Shown: positions 46,571 through 58,433, counted from the first letter of the stretch. The stretch: DNA of 64,000 nt from Tethya wilhelma (GCA_964030475.1 CAXIPT010000002.1:16146346-16210345), one strand, 5' to 3'. Program-made: numbers and translations. Notes: generated from the sequence alone by a model not told the origin.

Positions 46571-46832
46571 TGAATGCATCAAGTAAAAATGATTAGGGCA
46601 CGTTTTATGATTTGCTAGTAAATGAGGTCAAAGTTCGAGAAATGGTGTTCCCAAACTATACATAACTGAATGTTCACAACCCAGATACTTGTAACCTTGA
46701 CTATGAAATTTTGTTGCCATGGTTGCAACATGAATAATTTATTAGTTGGCTATAAATGAGCACTAACAGAGCCTGCTAGTCACAAATTAGTTGATATTGT
46801 AGCACAATTTTATCAAAATAACCGAAACATTC
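46571..46832 (+). mobile_element. Truncated copy of the GTGAAGGCATC element
   Basis: GTGAATGCATCAAGTAAAAA..AATAACCGAAACATTC matches 47081-47209 plus 47574-47711. It lacks the hAT-like insertion and ends at the N at 46833. Confidence 0.8.
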
Positions 46833-47080
46833 NACCCCCTGACCAGCCAAGAATTCAGATCAACAAGTACACAGGGCGGCCCTTTTCAACAAGGTTCTGG
46901 CAGATCCTGGACAAGAGAAAGAACCTCCCAGTGTGGGAGTACTACACCAAGTTCATGGAGATAGTGCAAAAGCACAAGTGTGTGGTGCTAGTGGGAGAGA
47001 CTGGGAGTGGAAAGACAACGCAGGTATAGATCATGATGGTCATTATGAATTGTGGACTCACTGAAGTAATGATTGCATGT

Positions 47081-47997
47081 GTGAAGGCATCAAGTAAAAA
47101 CGCAGATTAGGGCACGTTTTATGATTTGCTAGTAAATGAGGTCAAAGTTCGAGAAATGGTGTTCCCAAATTATACATAACTGAATGTTTACAACCCAGAT
47201 ACTTGTTAATAGGGACATGCACATTCTGCCAGCAATTCTTTGAGCAGAATAGGGCCTTTCAGAGAGAGCATAATGCCAGCAGAATAGGGTTAAAATTTTG
47301 ATATTATTGAGTACTTGGACATATTTAATGGTCCTTGCTACTAAAATTGTACTATCTGTGTCTCATAAGTTTGATCAAGCAAAGATTGTAGCAGAACAGG
47401 CTATAGTTATGAGCCTAGAACTGATAAATGTTTATAGTAATGACCTAAGAATGATCATATTTACCAAGCAGAATAGAAGAATAAATGGAGCAAAATAGGC
47501 TAAGTATGAGAGCATTACAGCAAAACAAAATGGGAAAAACTAAAAGCAGAATGTGCATGAGCCTACTTGTTAACCTTGACTATGAAATTTTGTTGCCATG
47601 GTTGCAACATGAATAATTTATTAGTTGGCTATAAATGAGCACTAACAGAGCCTGCTAGTCACAAATTAGTTGATATTGTAGCACAATTTTATCAAAATAA
47701 TCGAAACATTCGACTGAATTATGATATTTGCATCCAATAGACACAATATTCACTGTTTGTCATCACCTTGATCTTAACCAATTACATCTTTAGCTGTTTT
47801 AAAGTAACGTAATAAATATTCATGTAGTATTATAAATAATAGATGCCAGTTTCAATGGCGCATAGTGCCATAATTGTCCGAGATATAAATCTAATTTTTT
47901 TACTGAAAATTTTTAAGATCTAGTAGAACCCATTTCTGCAATAAACCCCACATTGTTAGGGCGTGCGCTAATCTGCGTTTTTACTTGATGCCTTCAC
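47081..47997. mobile_element. TIR element GTGAAGGCATCAAG in helicase intron
   Basis: The ends GTGAAGGCATCAAGTAAAAA and TTTTTACTTGATGCCTTCAC are inverse copies, continuing to CGCAGATTA. ATGT flanks both sides (47077-47080, 47998-48001), and copy A of the helicase intron (GATTACTTGTTGC) gives the empty site. No ORF was recognised. It is itself interrupted at 47210-47565. Confidence 0.85.
47210..47565. mobile_element. hAT-like MITE nested in the TIR element
   Basis: A 356-base insertion with ends TAGGGACATGCACATTCTGC and GCAGAATGTGCATGAGCCTA. CTTGTTAA is duplicated on both sides (47202-47209, 47566-47573). The copy at 46571-46832 lacks it. Eight-base duplications and TAGGG-type ends fit hAT elements. 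No transposase. Confidence 0.88.
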
Positions 47998-48157
47998 ATG
48001 TTGCTTTTCTAGTTAGTTTGTTTGTATTAAGAGTAGCACTGTAACAGGTTAAAATCTTTAAAAAGATAAATGTGTACATCAGCATAAACTGGGTCCCCAA
48101 AGAAAGAAAGAAGTTCAAATAGGTTATACCTTTGTCACCACGTTCTGTCTGCTGTGA

Positions 48158-48355
<198 letters not shown>

Positions 48356-48498
48356 TGAGTTCTGTGTGTGAGTGATGCCAGTGTTCACCCTAAAGCTAGG
48401 TATGCAAGGTATATACTGCGCTTGGCATTTATCTAAAACAATATCTGAGAGAATAATCTGGCTTTATAAATGCTAGCAACCACACATTTTGTATTGAT

Positions 48499-48855
48499 CA
48501 GTGGCGTAGCCAAGATTTTACAAAAGAGAGGGCTTAGAGATGTGCGGCGGCGGAAATTTTGTGCGACCGGAAGCCACACCCATTTAATTAGGCGGATTTT
48601 AGCCCCACCCATTTATTAATTGAACCGTATTGCATGCACTCTCGCTCGATCGAGTGTTCTCTAAGCTTTGTTGAATCAAAAGAAAGCTTTTCCCAAGTTA
48701 TTCTGGACAAATTCTAACCAAAGATGGCTGCTAAGCAATGTTGCTAAGGTAAGTACTCAAAAAATAGCGCATTTATAGCGTAGAGCCTAAACTTCGCGAA
48801 GGAAAGAAAGGAGGGGCTTGAGCCCCCAAAGCCCTCCCCCTTGCGTATGCCACTG
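48499..48855. mobile_element. CAGTGGCGTAG-type MITE, TTGAT duplication
   Basis: A 357-base element, CAGTGGCGTAGCCAAG..CTTGCGTATGCCACTG. TTGAT directly flanks both ends. Inverse relative of 35373-35734. The interior keeps ATGGCTGCTAAGCAATGTTG and the GCTTGAGCCCCC box. No ORF. Confidence 0.88.
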
Positions 48856-50371
48856 TTGATGGCATCAGCCAGTTGTCAAATCACATGATATGGGAGTCAG
48901 TGATTTGAGTATTGTCAGTAGAGCCATGTCATCATGTGACTTTAAAAAAAGGCCTCCACACAGCTAATACTGCCGCTTCTGTAGTGAGCCGGAACTCCGA
49001 AAGCGAAAGAAGAGTGGTACCTAGCTATCTGAAATTTCTAGGGTGAACACTGAGTGATGCCCAGTGGCATTGACATGTGCACGTGTATATACATGTATGT
49101 TGTGTTTTGTAATTTTGTTGTGTGAAGGTGAAGCTAGTATAAGGTAAGTGTGTAATGCTGTGTTGACAAATAGTCTCTGGTTGTTGTCTGGCCTGTTCCC
49201 AGGCTCTCCCCTACTACATGTATGTTTGAGCAGGTTGCTATAGTTTCACGTGGTTCCACAATTACTACTGGATATTTTCATATGTTGCTTCTTACATTGT
49301 ATGCTGTTCCATTATAAAAAAAAAACTTATTCATTATGAGCAATAACTTTTTCTGTTGCCTTTTTCCTGAAATGTTGTGCAATTGAAATTCCCACCATGC
49401 ACTACTGAGTGATTAAGTTTTTGAGAGGTTATTTTAGAAGACATACGTTGAGTGTCTACATGTTGAGAATGCTCACGTTCTGCGTGGAAAACCTCTAAAC
49501 ATTGATGACATTCACCGATTTTATTAAGTTTTGTTTGTTTCCCAAGTATACATTGTATGTGTCTTATGCTGTTTGGAATAATTGACAATTGAAGTTTGAT
49601 TGATTTTAAAGGAACTGTGTCATTATTTTAAGCATTGTTTTGTTACTATTTATAAATAAACATGGCCAGAAAACTTATATTTTTAGGTGTATATGTTTCA
49701 GAAGCTACTTAGTCTCAAAATGGCAGCTGACCATGTAGATACTACTTCATGAGAATTTAACTGCAAAATGTGCAATTTATGGAGTACATGCAAACATGGT
49801 ACCCAGGAACAAAATATGTCACAAAATGTCAAAAAAAAAATCAAAAATTTTATTTTAAGACCACTCACGGTGATCGTAACGTGGTTGTAATTCATCGTGT
49901 GTATTCTCTTTGGCTATTTATATGGTTATGTGGATATGATTTGTTTTCAAGTTTATATTTGCTTCCTGACATCCATGTTTTTACAACTATGCTTGGCATT
50001 TGGGAATATGTCTACTGTAATCCTTTGTACATGCTATGCCCTCACTGAGGGGGAAATGTTTAAGCTACCATTTTGTATCATAGCCAATTGCTGTGATTCA
50101 CCAAGTGTTGTTTGAGCACCTCCACACCCCATCTCAGCTTAGCTAGGGCAAAACATTACTCAGTGTCAATTCTGATGGAAATTTTTGGGATGGTCATTTG
50201 CTAGTTACTTTTTATGATACTCTGATTGTGTTAAATCTCTTTACTTGTCTGTATAAATATGTTTGTTATATCTGTGAAAGCTACAAGTGTGATAGCCATT
50301 TTAGCAGCTTTTCGTGTATTGTACCATTTATACCTAGAATACAGTAGGAAGAGTGCTCTGTTTAGTAGTAT

Positions 50372-50426
50372 TGATGCAACCATCACACAATAAGTATTAC
50401 CCATTTATTGTGTGATGGTTGCATCA
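50372..50426. repeat. 22-bp perfect hairpin upstream of family gene
   Basis: Arms 50372-50393 and 50405-50426 (TGATGCAACCATCACACAAT..) are exact reverse complements with an 11-base loop. The matching upstream region of copy 2 (about 2745-2778) has only a trace of one arm. Confidence 0.92.
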
Positions 50427-50507
50427 CCATAGAGTCATAATACTACATTTTCTGAATGCAATTAGATTTACTAGATAAGATGCTGCTATACTGTTTCAAA
50501 AAGTGAG

Positions 50508-50528
50508 TATCGCCAGCCTATACAGCTA
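50508..50528 (+). promoter_or_regulatory. Conserved upstream block of the family, 50655 gene
   Basis: TATCGCCAGCCTA then TACAGCTA, 127 bases before the ATG; see 2851-2871 and 59887-59903. The role is inferred. Confidence 0.42.
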
Positions 50529-50654
50529 CATTGTTTATGCATATAAGGAAATAAACTGAGCAAATGTTACGCCATAGACCAATGACAGTAAAAACAAAAG
50601 TTAAAAAGAATCAATTTGCTAAAGCTTGTGAATATTATATAGGCATTTCCAACA

Positions 50655-52442
50655 ATGTTTCTGCCAAGAGAGAACAGCATCAGTGTAGCCTTGCTAGTAG
50701 TGTCACTATCACTTGTCAGTTCAGAACACATTAATGTCTTAGCTACAAACTCTTGTGCTATCTACAGTGATATTGTGAGTCAATGTCCAGCTTGGTTCAA
50801 ACCACGCAATGGTGGTGAGAACACATGTCAGTGTGGAAATTCAGTGAATCATTACATTCAATGTGACATCTACACAAACAAAACAAAGCTCTATCAATTC
50901 TACTGTATTTCTTTTGATGCTACAAAAAACACTGTTTATGGTGGACTTTGTCCTTACAACAACTTGAGAGACAACAGCAGTGCTTCTCTTCAGCTAAAGG
51001 TTACCCTCCCACCCAATGTCTACCAGTTCAATGAAATGTGTGAAGAGGAGTTCAATAGGACTGGTCTGTTATGCAGTAAGTGTATGCCAGGATTGGGACC
51101 AGCTGTTCTCTTCAGGAGAAAGTGTATGAAATGTTTTGATAGTGGATACGGATGGCTTGTCTACATTACAGCAGCACTGGGTCCAACCACCCTCTTTTGT
51201 ATTATAGTCATCATTTGTCGCATTGATGCAAATGCACCTATCTTAAATGTCCTAGTAATGCTCTGTCAGATTTATATCTCTTTGTTCAATGGAAGCAAGG
51301 GTATGCTTGAAAGTTCTGGAGAGCTTAAGCTTAGATCTCTCTTATTGGGGGTGCTGTCATTTTATGGCATTTGGAATCTTGACTTCTTTCGTGATGTGAT
51401 CCCCTCATTTTGTATCAGCTCTAAAATGAATATGCTTCAAGTGTTAGCTCTTGACTATCTTGTTGCATTGTATCCCCTTGTAGTTACAGCTGTTGTGTAC
51501 TATTGCATTGAGTGGCATGACAGAGGGTGTAAGGTGCTAGTTACTTTGTGGAAACCATTCCATCCATGTTTTGTTCAGTTTAGAAGAGGGCTGGACATCA
51601 AAGGATCTGTTGTGAATGTGTTCGCAACTTTTATAGTTATTTCTTATTGTAAGGTCTTCTATACTTCCATCAGTTTATTGAGGCCAGTTTACCTCCACAA
51701 TGGCTGTGGTGAAAGAACCACTGTGGTTTACTATGAACCGTCAATGGTATACATGAACAAGTCTCACTTACCATATGCCATAATTGCCATGTTGTTTCTT
51801 ATTCTGTTCAGTTTTTTTCCCTTGGTGTTCATTTTATTCTATCAAAGCAAACTCTTCCAAAGGTGTCTTCAAACATGTAGAATGAATGTGATCTTGTTCT
51901 CTGAGTTGGCTAGGGTCTGTCACATCCATTACAAGGATGGTATTGATGAAACACCAGACTGTCGTTGGTACGCTGGGGTTTACTTTGTGTATCGGATTCT
52001 CTACTTGATTCTCTTGAACTATTTTGGTTGGACTCATTCTACTAGTTGGATTATTCTACTTGTGTGCAGTGTAAGCATAGCTCTGTTGTGTTCCTTCGTA
52101 AAGCCTTACAAGAAGAACTGTTTCAGTTTGTTTGATGCCATTCAGTTTGGAATTTTGACATGTGCAATTCCCTTCGTAATCTATATTGGCTCAATAACTC
52201 GTTTTTCTACTGTTGGTTTCATTTGGCTCATATCTATGATTATCGTTGGAATGCTGCCTCTACTCTACTTTCTTTCCCTTATCATATTTAAAGTGCTGCA
52301 AATTGTACAATCTTTTAATTGTACTAGAACTTTTTTACAAGCTGCTAAGAACCGTATGCTACATCAAGAGCCTATTGTTCCACATCGATTGGATCACTCC
52401 TCTGAATATGAGCCATTGCTATCACCAGTTGATACAAATTGA
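50655..52442 (+). CDS. Polytopic Cys-rich membrane protein, intact (595 aa)
   Basis: Complete single-exon member. Signal peptide at 1-24 (VALLVVSLSLVSS). Ectodomain at 25-165 with about a dozen Cys (C34, C44, C58, C60, C70, C84, C99, C129, C140, C143, C157, C160) and N-glycosylation sites; the part at 138-162 (TGLLCSKCMPG..KCMKCF) resembles GCC2/GCC3 or ephrin-receptor-like Cys repeats. Hydrophobic segments near 168-188, 194-211, 229-254, 260-284, 319-341, 373-396, 438-458, 464-482, 495-513 and 522-548. Tail 571-595 carries EYEPLL, an acidic dileucine-type sorting signal. Two private changes stand out: SKCMPG for SECMPG, and KDGIDETPD for KDGIDGTPD. The start has the family context CCAACAATG. 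Function unknown; receptor or channel-like roles are only suggestions. Similar core motifs are, from memory, found in uncharacterised invertebrate proteins. Confidence 0.88.
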   Translation: MFLPRENSISVALLVVSLSLVSSEHINVLATNSCAIYSDIVSQCPAWFKPRNGGENTCQCGNSVNHYIQCDIYTNKTKLYQFYCISFDATKNTVYGGLCPYNNLRDNSSASLQLKVTLPPNVYQFNEMCEEEFNRTGLLCSKCMPGLGPAVLFRRKCMKCFDSGYGWLVYITAALGPTTLFCIIVIICRIDANAPILNVLVMLCQIYISLFNGSKGMLESSGELKLRSLLLGVLSFYGIWNLDFFRDVIPSFCISSKMNMLQVLALDYLVALYPLVVTAVVYYCIEWHDRGCKVLVTLWKPFHPCFVQFRRGLDIKGSVVNVFATFIVISYCKVFYTSISLLRPVYLHNGCGERTTVVYYEPSMVYMNKSHLPYAIIAMLFLILFSFFPLVFILFYQSKLFQRCLQTCRMNVILFSELARVCHIHYKDGIDETPDCRWYAGVYFVYRILYLILLNYFGWTHSTSWIILLVCSVSIALLCSFVKPYKKNCFSLFDAIQFGILTCAIPFVIYIGSITRFSTVGFIWLISMIIVGMLPLLYFLSLIIFKVLQIVQSFNCTRTFLQAAKNRMLHQEPIVPHRLDHSSEYEPLLSPVDTN

Positions 52443-52895
52443 TAATTGAGTGGAGAAACTGAAGATGTTTAATTTCTGCTAAGACATCTTTAGCAACTCT
52501 ATATTGTTATGTATACATTGACATTTTGATTTTTTTGTTGTTCTTGTAGTTAGTATGCATGCTGTATATGAATAATTTATAATTTGTCCACAAATTGAAG
52601 TAGACCATGAGTGTCTATCCTGATAGGTACTACATTTAGCTAATGTTGATACCTGAATATCCTTTTGTGTATGTGAATAATTATTTGACTCTGATCTGCC
52701 ATAATCTGATCTAGTGAAGGTAGCGTGTATTCTATACTATGTACTATGACTTCCTTCTACTAGAGGAGTATTCTACAATTTCCTAAATTCATTTTGAAAC
52801 CACTACATGTTTCTATCACTGGTACAGTTACTAAACACTCAGTTTTTGTACTGTATGGGCTATCTGTTCCATTCCTATATGTACCTTTAAAACTG
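52443..52895. other. 3' flank of the family gene
   Basis: Holds the 3' UTR and spacer; nothing else was recognised. Confidence 0.4.
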
Positions 52896-53430
52896 TATTC
52901 CGAGTACGGTAGTACTGGGTACATAAAAATGGCATGGATGGTCCATTAGCGCAATACAAATATTTACACAACTAACTCTGAAAAAACTGAGCGCTTGGTA
53001 CTAAAAGGCTTCTTAAGCTACTATTTAGCTCTTTCTCTTTCTAATGAGTTCAAAAACATGACCTAAAACCATCGTTAAAGTAGCAAACTAAAATATGCCA
53101 AATCTCCAATTTTCTCCATCTTCTTCTTCTTCTTCTTCTTCTTCTTCTTCTTCTTCTTCTTCATGCAATATCTCAAAGACCATTCTCTCCTAGAAGCTGA
53201 TTCTTGAACGAACAAACTTGGTTTCTTTGTCTTCAATTGCTTTTGCCATCGTTTTTGTGTCTTTCATTGAGTCGCTAGGTACAAGGCAAAAAGCACCTTC
53301 CCGAGCAGCCATTAATTTCTAGACTAATGCATTATTCATAAGCTAGCTAGCTTAATGACCCTTTCCTATTCAAGTGCATGTTATTTGGAATCTATTGTAA
53401 GTATACAGTATCCCAAAGTTTTGTCCTATC
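52896..53430 (+). repeat. Dispersed repeat with (CTT)n, copy 3
   Basis: Close to 27011-27545; the (CTT)n run lies at about 53121-53162. Confidence 0.8.
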
Positions 53431-54116
53431 CTGTACTAATGCTCTCAATAAGTGTTTATCGTAGCAAACTTCCATGTATGCGAGTAGCTATCATAATCCT
53501 CCAAGAATTATGATCCACAAACTTCATGCACCTTGATTTTCACTTTACACATGCACTATGCCCATCATTCTTTCGACTATTGTAGCACTATTATAAAAAT
53601 CTATCTCTTTACATATTGTTATACTAAATGTTAAGTGATTCTATGTAGCCATGTCCCTTTAAATTTTCTTATGTATATATTGAAAATGTGGAGATAACTC
53701 GTGTTCTCAAAACATAACTTCTGAATTGTTGACAAAATGTCAACTTGTGAACAAGTTCAAGCATCTCATACCCACATTGTGAATTGTGGAAATCGCCCTG
53801 TTTTAATTAAATTTTTGTTTAAATTGGAGTGAAACTCAATATTTTAGCTATTTGAATACATTGTTATGGTCACAAAATTCCTTTGACTATTATTTTCAAC
53901 TTATCTAATATTTTGAATTTTCCCAATATTGTAAACTGGTAATTTGAGTCCATTGCAAGCTAAGGAAAGAGAATATGTCACAATCCATTTGATTTGTAAG
54001 ATTGTTTTCAATATTGTCTTCCAAAATGGACAGTTTTAGCTGTCTGAAAGGCATGTACTGTAGGGCTGTTTAGTGGCAAGTTCTCTGCTCAGTCCACGGA
54101 TATTATAAACAATTAT
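53431..54116. other. AT-rich spacer, nothing recognised
   Basis: No gene or repeat supported. Confidence 0.4.
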
Positions 54117-54490
54117 TTGAAAAAAAGAACAAACAACTACAAAAAAAACATTGGAAATGTAATAAAAACATAGGAATGGCCAAATCGTAAAAAGTATTAA
54201 GTAAACAAGATAGGAGTAGTTGTCAGATTGAGTGAGTTCATTCCTGTGTCATTGAGCTAGGGATATTACATATCTGACACAATGAAGTGATCTGATAACC
54301 ATTCCTCTCTTGTTTGCTCACTTTTTTTTTTAATGATTTGGCCATTCCTACAGTGTATGTTTTACAAGTGAAAAAAACATTGGAAATGTAACGAGACATA
54401 GGAATGGCCCGGCAAATCGTAAAAAAGGAAGCGAACACGGGCCATTCCTATGTCTCGTTACATTTCCAATGTTTTTTTCACTTGTTTGTT
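54117..54490. mobile_element. Two adjoining foldback elements of the second type
   Basis: 54130-54360 has arms with ATAGGAATGGCCAAATCGTAA and its inverse; 54365-54480 is a tighter hairpin (AAAAAACATTGGAAATGTAA..GAGACATAGGAATGGCC and its inverse). Relatives of 27779-28048. Confidence 0.75.
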
Positions 54491-54742
54491 CTCATTGTTT
54501 CATAATTCTACGAATCACATTTGAATTTGTGTGTATATGGTAATTACTTGCACACTATCAGCATTGATATAGCTAGCTTTGTTATCTCAGGAGGCTACAG
54601 CTGTATCTTACAAAATTTACTTGCTTTGTTCATCTTCTTATAATGACAACTATGTAACAAAGTAGTCTACTCACCTAAATATTTAATACTGAAAGGTAAC
54701 TGGTTACAAAGACTTCAGCACAACCAGAAATCTTCAGGTAAA

Positions 54743-55255
54743 ACAGAAAGGCAGCAAAATTCGGATTCCAAATAACGCACACTTGTCTACTGGAAAAGGG
54801 TCGTCAATTTGAGTTCCCTCGTAGCTAATGAATTATTCACGAGTATTGAAATTAATGGCTACCATACGGAGAAAGCGCTTTTTGTCTTGTATCTAGTGAC
54901 TGAACGAGAGACATACAAAAACGATGCCAAAGGACCTGAAGACAAAGAAACCAAGTTTATTCGTTCATGAATCAGCTTCTGAAAGCGAGCGGTCTCTGAG
55001 AAAAGTCGTGCCAAGATAGAAGAAGCTGAAGAAGAAGAAGAAGAAGAAGAAGATGGAGAAAATTGGAGGTTTGGCATAATTTAGTGAAGTACTTTAGGGA
55101 TGGTTTTAGGCCATGTTTTTAGGCTCATTAGAAAGAAAATGAGCTAAAATGAAGCTTTAGAAGCCTTATACTGCCAAGTGCTCGTTTTTTGCAGAGTTAG
55201 TCGCGTGAATATTTCTATTGCGCTAATGGGGCATCCGTGCCATTCCTACTGTATG
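54743..55255 (-). repeat. Dispersed repeat with (GAA)n, copy 4, inverted
   Basis: Reverse complement of the 21117/27011/52896 repeat, from ATTCCAAATAACGCACAC to GGGGCATCCGTGCC; the (GAA)n run is at about 55027-55052. Confidence 0.8.
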
Positions 55256-55875
55256 TTTTATTACATTTCTACTATGTGTTTTTTTTTGTTATTTTTTTTT
55301 TGTTTTTTTTTGTTTTTTTTACTTGTTGGTAATAGAAATAGACATGAACTATTTCAAAATGAACTCAAGGAATGTGACAGAATTATCATACAGCTAATCC
55401 CAAGCATGTAAACATGCTTAGAACTGGGCAACTGTATGAAAGATGCTGCCACTAAACACTGTAGTCAAAGTGCCAGTGCGTGGGCATTACTATTTTGACT
55501 ATTGCTCCCGGCATTGTATTAGCACCCCATATGTTGAATCCTAGACATTCCGCTGGGTGTCCAGAGCAAAGTAACTGTTATAAACCACAGGCTCAGATGA
55601 TGATGTTATCCTAATATGCTATGTAGGACATAGCTTGTATAGATAACAAACTGATATTGTTATTCTAAGCAATGGTGATATTGGTGCTTAGCTTCTTTGT
55701 GGTTGTTCTGAAAAGCTCCCAAAAGTAATCTTATATAGTATATATATATATATATAAGTATATAGATTGCCTCCAGCACCATATTACACTGTAGCAAACA
55801 ACAATCATATAATTATGACTGGGTGAGAATTAAAATAATCTTGCCAACTCTTATACATCTAGTGGACTATTGACG
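55256..55875. other. Spacer with poly-T runs
   Basis: T-rich run at 55279-55320 and (TA)n near 55738-55760. No gene. The TATCGCCAGCC block seen upstream of other copies was not found here. Confidence 0.45.
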
Positions 55876-57653
55876 ATGGTATTGCCAAGAAAGAACAGCA
55901 TCAGTGTAGCCTTGCTAGTAGTGTCACTATCACTTGTCAGTTCAGAACACACCAATGTCTTAGCTACTAACTCTTGTGCTATCTCCAGTGATATTGTAAG
56001 TCAATGTCCAGCTTGGTTCAAACCAGGCAATGGTGGTGAGAACACATGTCAGTGTGGAAATACAGTGAGTGATTATGTACAATGTGACAGTAATACAAAC
56101 AAAACAAGACTCTATCGGGAGTTTTGTGTTTCGTTTGATCCTAAACGTCAGACTACCTATAGTGCTTCATGTCCTTACAACAACTGGAGAGAAGACAACA
56201 GCAGTGCTTCTCTTCAGCTAGAGGTTACCCTCCCACCCAATGTCCACCAGTTCAATAAAATGTGTGAAGAGGAGTTCAATAGGACTGGTCTGTTATGCAG
56301 TGAGTGCATGCCAGGATTGGGGCCAGCTGTTCTCTTGAGGAGGAAGTGTGTAAAGTGTTTTGACAGTGGATATGGATGGCTTGTCTACATTACAGCAGCT
56401 CTAGGTCCAACCACCCTCTTTTGTATTATAGTCATCATTTGTCGCATTAATGCAAATGCACCTTTTATGAATATGGTGATAATGCTCTGTCAGATAACTG
56501 CCTACTTGTTCTATAAAAACATTGGTGTTCTGGACAGTTCTGAAGAGCTGTGGACTTTTTTTGTAGGTGTATTGTCATTGTATGGCATTTGGAATCTTGA
56601 CTTCTTCCGTAATTTGATCCCCTCATTTTGTATTAGTGCTAAAATGAACATGCTTCAAGTGATAGCCCTTGACTATCTTGTTGCATTGTATCCCCTTGTA
56701 GTTACAGCCGTTGTGTACTATTGCATTGAGTGGCATGACAGAGGGTGTAAGGTGCTAGTTACTTTGTGGAAACCATTCCATCCATGTTTTGTTCAGTTTA
56801 GAAGAGGGCTGGACATCAAAGGATCTGTTGTGAATGTGTTTGCGACTTTCTTGGTTCTATCTTATTGCAAGCTGTTCTATACATTCTTTGGTTTACTGAG
56901 GCCAATTCCCCTCTTCAATGGCTGTGGTGAAAGTACTACTGTAGTCTACAATGAACCATCTATACTCTATATGAGCAAGTCTCACCTATACCATATGCCA
57001 TCATTGCCATGTTGTTCCTTTTGATGTTTAATTTTCTCCCTCTGGTTTTTATCTTTTTCTACCAAAACAAACTCTTCCAAAGGTGTCTTCAAACATGTAG
57101 AATGAATGTGATCTTGTTCTCTGAGTTGGCTAGGGTCTGTCACATCCACTACAAGGATGGTATTGATGGAACGCCTGACTGTCGTTGGTACGCTGGGGTT
57201 TACTTTGTGTATAGAATTCTGTTTTTAGTTTCATTATACTACATTGGGAGGAGCTTCACTTTTGATATGACTGTTCTTATATTTACTGTAACTATAGCTT
57301 TGTTGTGTTCGTTCTTAAAACCTTACAAGAAAAACATTTTTAGTTTGTTTGACACTGTTCAATTCGGAATTATAACATGTTTAATTTCATACCTAAGCTA
57401 TATTGTATCGGAGTCACAAAGTATAGCTGTTGTTTTCATGTTACCATTTCTCACCATCGTATTTCTGCCTCTACTGTATTTTACTTGCCTCATCATTTTC
57501 AAAATACTTCGAATTCTACTTTCCTTTGGCACTATTCAAACTCTTCTACAAGCTGCTAAGAACTGTGTACTACCTCAAGAGCCTATTGTTCCACATCGAT
57601 TGGATCACTCCTCTGAATATAAGCCATTGCTACCACCAGTTGGGACAGCTTGA
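55876..57653 (+). pseudogene. Membrane protein family copy with one frameshift
   Basis: Signal peptide, ectodomain (CPAWF, CQCGNTVSDY, NRTGLLCSECMPG), core and middle segments read in one frame to about 56985. There TCTCACCTATACCATATG has two extra bases compared with TCTCACTTACCATATG in other copies. The frame continues two positions over, from about 56995, with LFNFLPLVFIFFYQNK, KDGIDGTPDCRWYAG, the last membrane segments (MLPFLTIVFLPLLYFTCLIIF) and QEPIVPHRLDHSSEY to a TGA at 57651. Nothing else is broken, so this is a very young pseudogene, an allele or a sequence error. The ATG at 55876 (MVLPRKNSIS) is the family start; the TTG two codons upstream is not needed. Tail reads SSEYKPLL, losing one acidic residue of the sorting motif. 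Confidence 0.82.
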
Positions 57654-58372
57654 GCACTGGTGGGGATAAATCGTCATGAATTGTTTTCATTCGTGTTGAT
57701 ATTTAAATTGCAATCATATTAATTGTTACTTTATTTGCTGTATTTGTAATTTTTTATCTTATGTAGTTCAGGAGACTAAGTGTATGGTGTTTATATTCCA
57801 AATTTTTGTACACACTTAATTTGTCCACAATTTGGAGCCAAAGTATGACTTGATGGGCAATACTGCTGAAGGTGCCTAACGTTACCCTTGGTGCAATAGC
57901 AATGAGATATGCATGGTCATGCATGCCAGACAATGCCAGTATGAACCATGGTCTTTAGGCTAACACTGAACTTGCAACCCTGCAGGAGAGGCTTCATAAA
58001 ACAACTCAGTTTATCACCAACTGAGATAATTGCTGATTATCTATATGTGTCAAATAACATGTTTAAGAAGAGTATAGAGTGTTATTGCTCACATGCACTA
58101 AATTTGCCTACAAAGTAACTCAGCTGGCTCTCAGCTCCTTCTCTCAGTGTCTTTCAGGGATTGCAGTAAACAACGTACACTAACAGTGGGGCATGATTAG
58201 CAGGTGTGAGCTCGAAGCTCTGCACTCAGAGATGCTGAAAAGCCTCAGATCTTACGAACTACGTTTTTGTAAAAAAAACTACGCGTAATTTTTGTTATAA
58301 TGTTAGTGTGATTACCTTAGTATGCTTTTGTTTGATGACTTTAGCTGCTCTTCTTGAGATACGTGAACAAAC

Positions 58373-58433
<61 letters not shown>

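Noticed and set aside
58373..58433. Possible CRISPR-like or satellite array
   Set aside because: Simple (ACAG)n microsatellite with no spacers; the organism is an animal.
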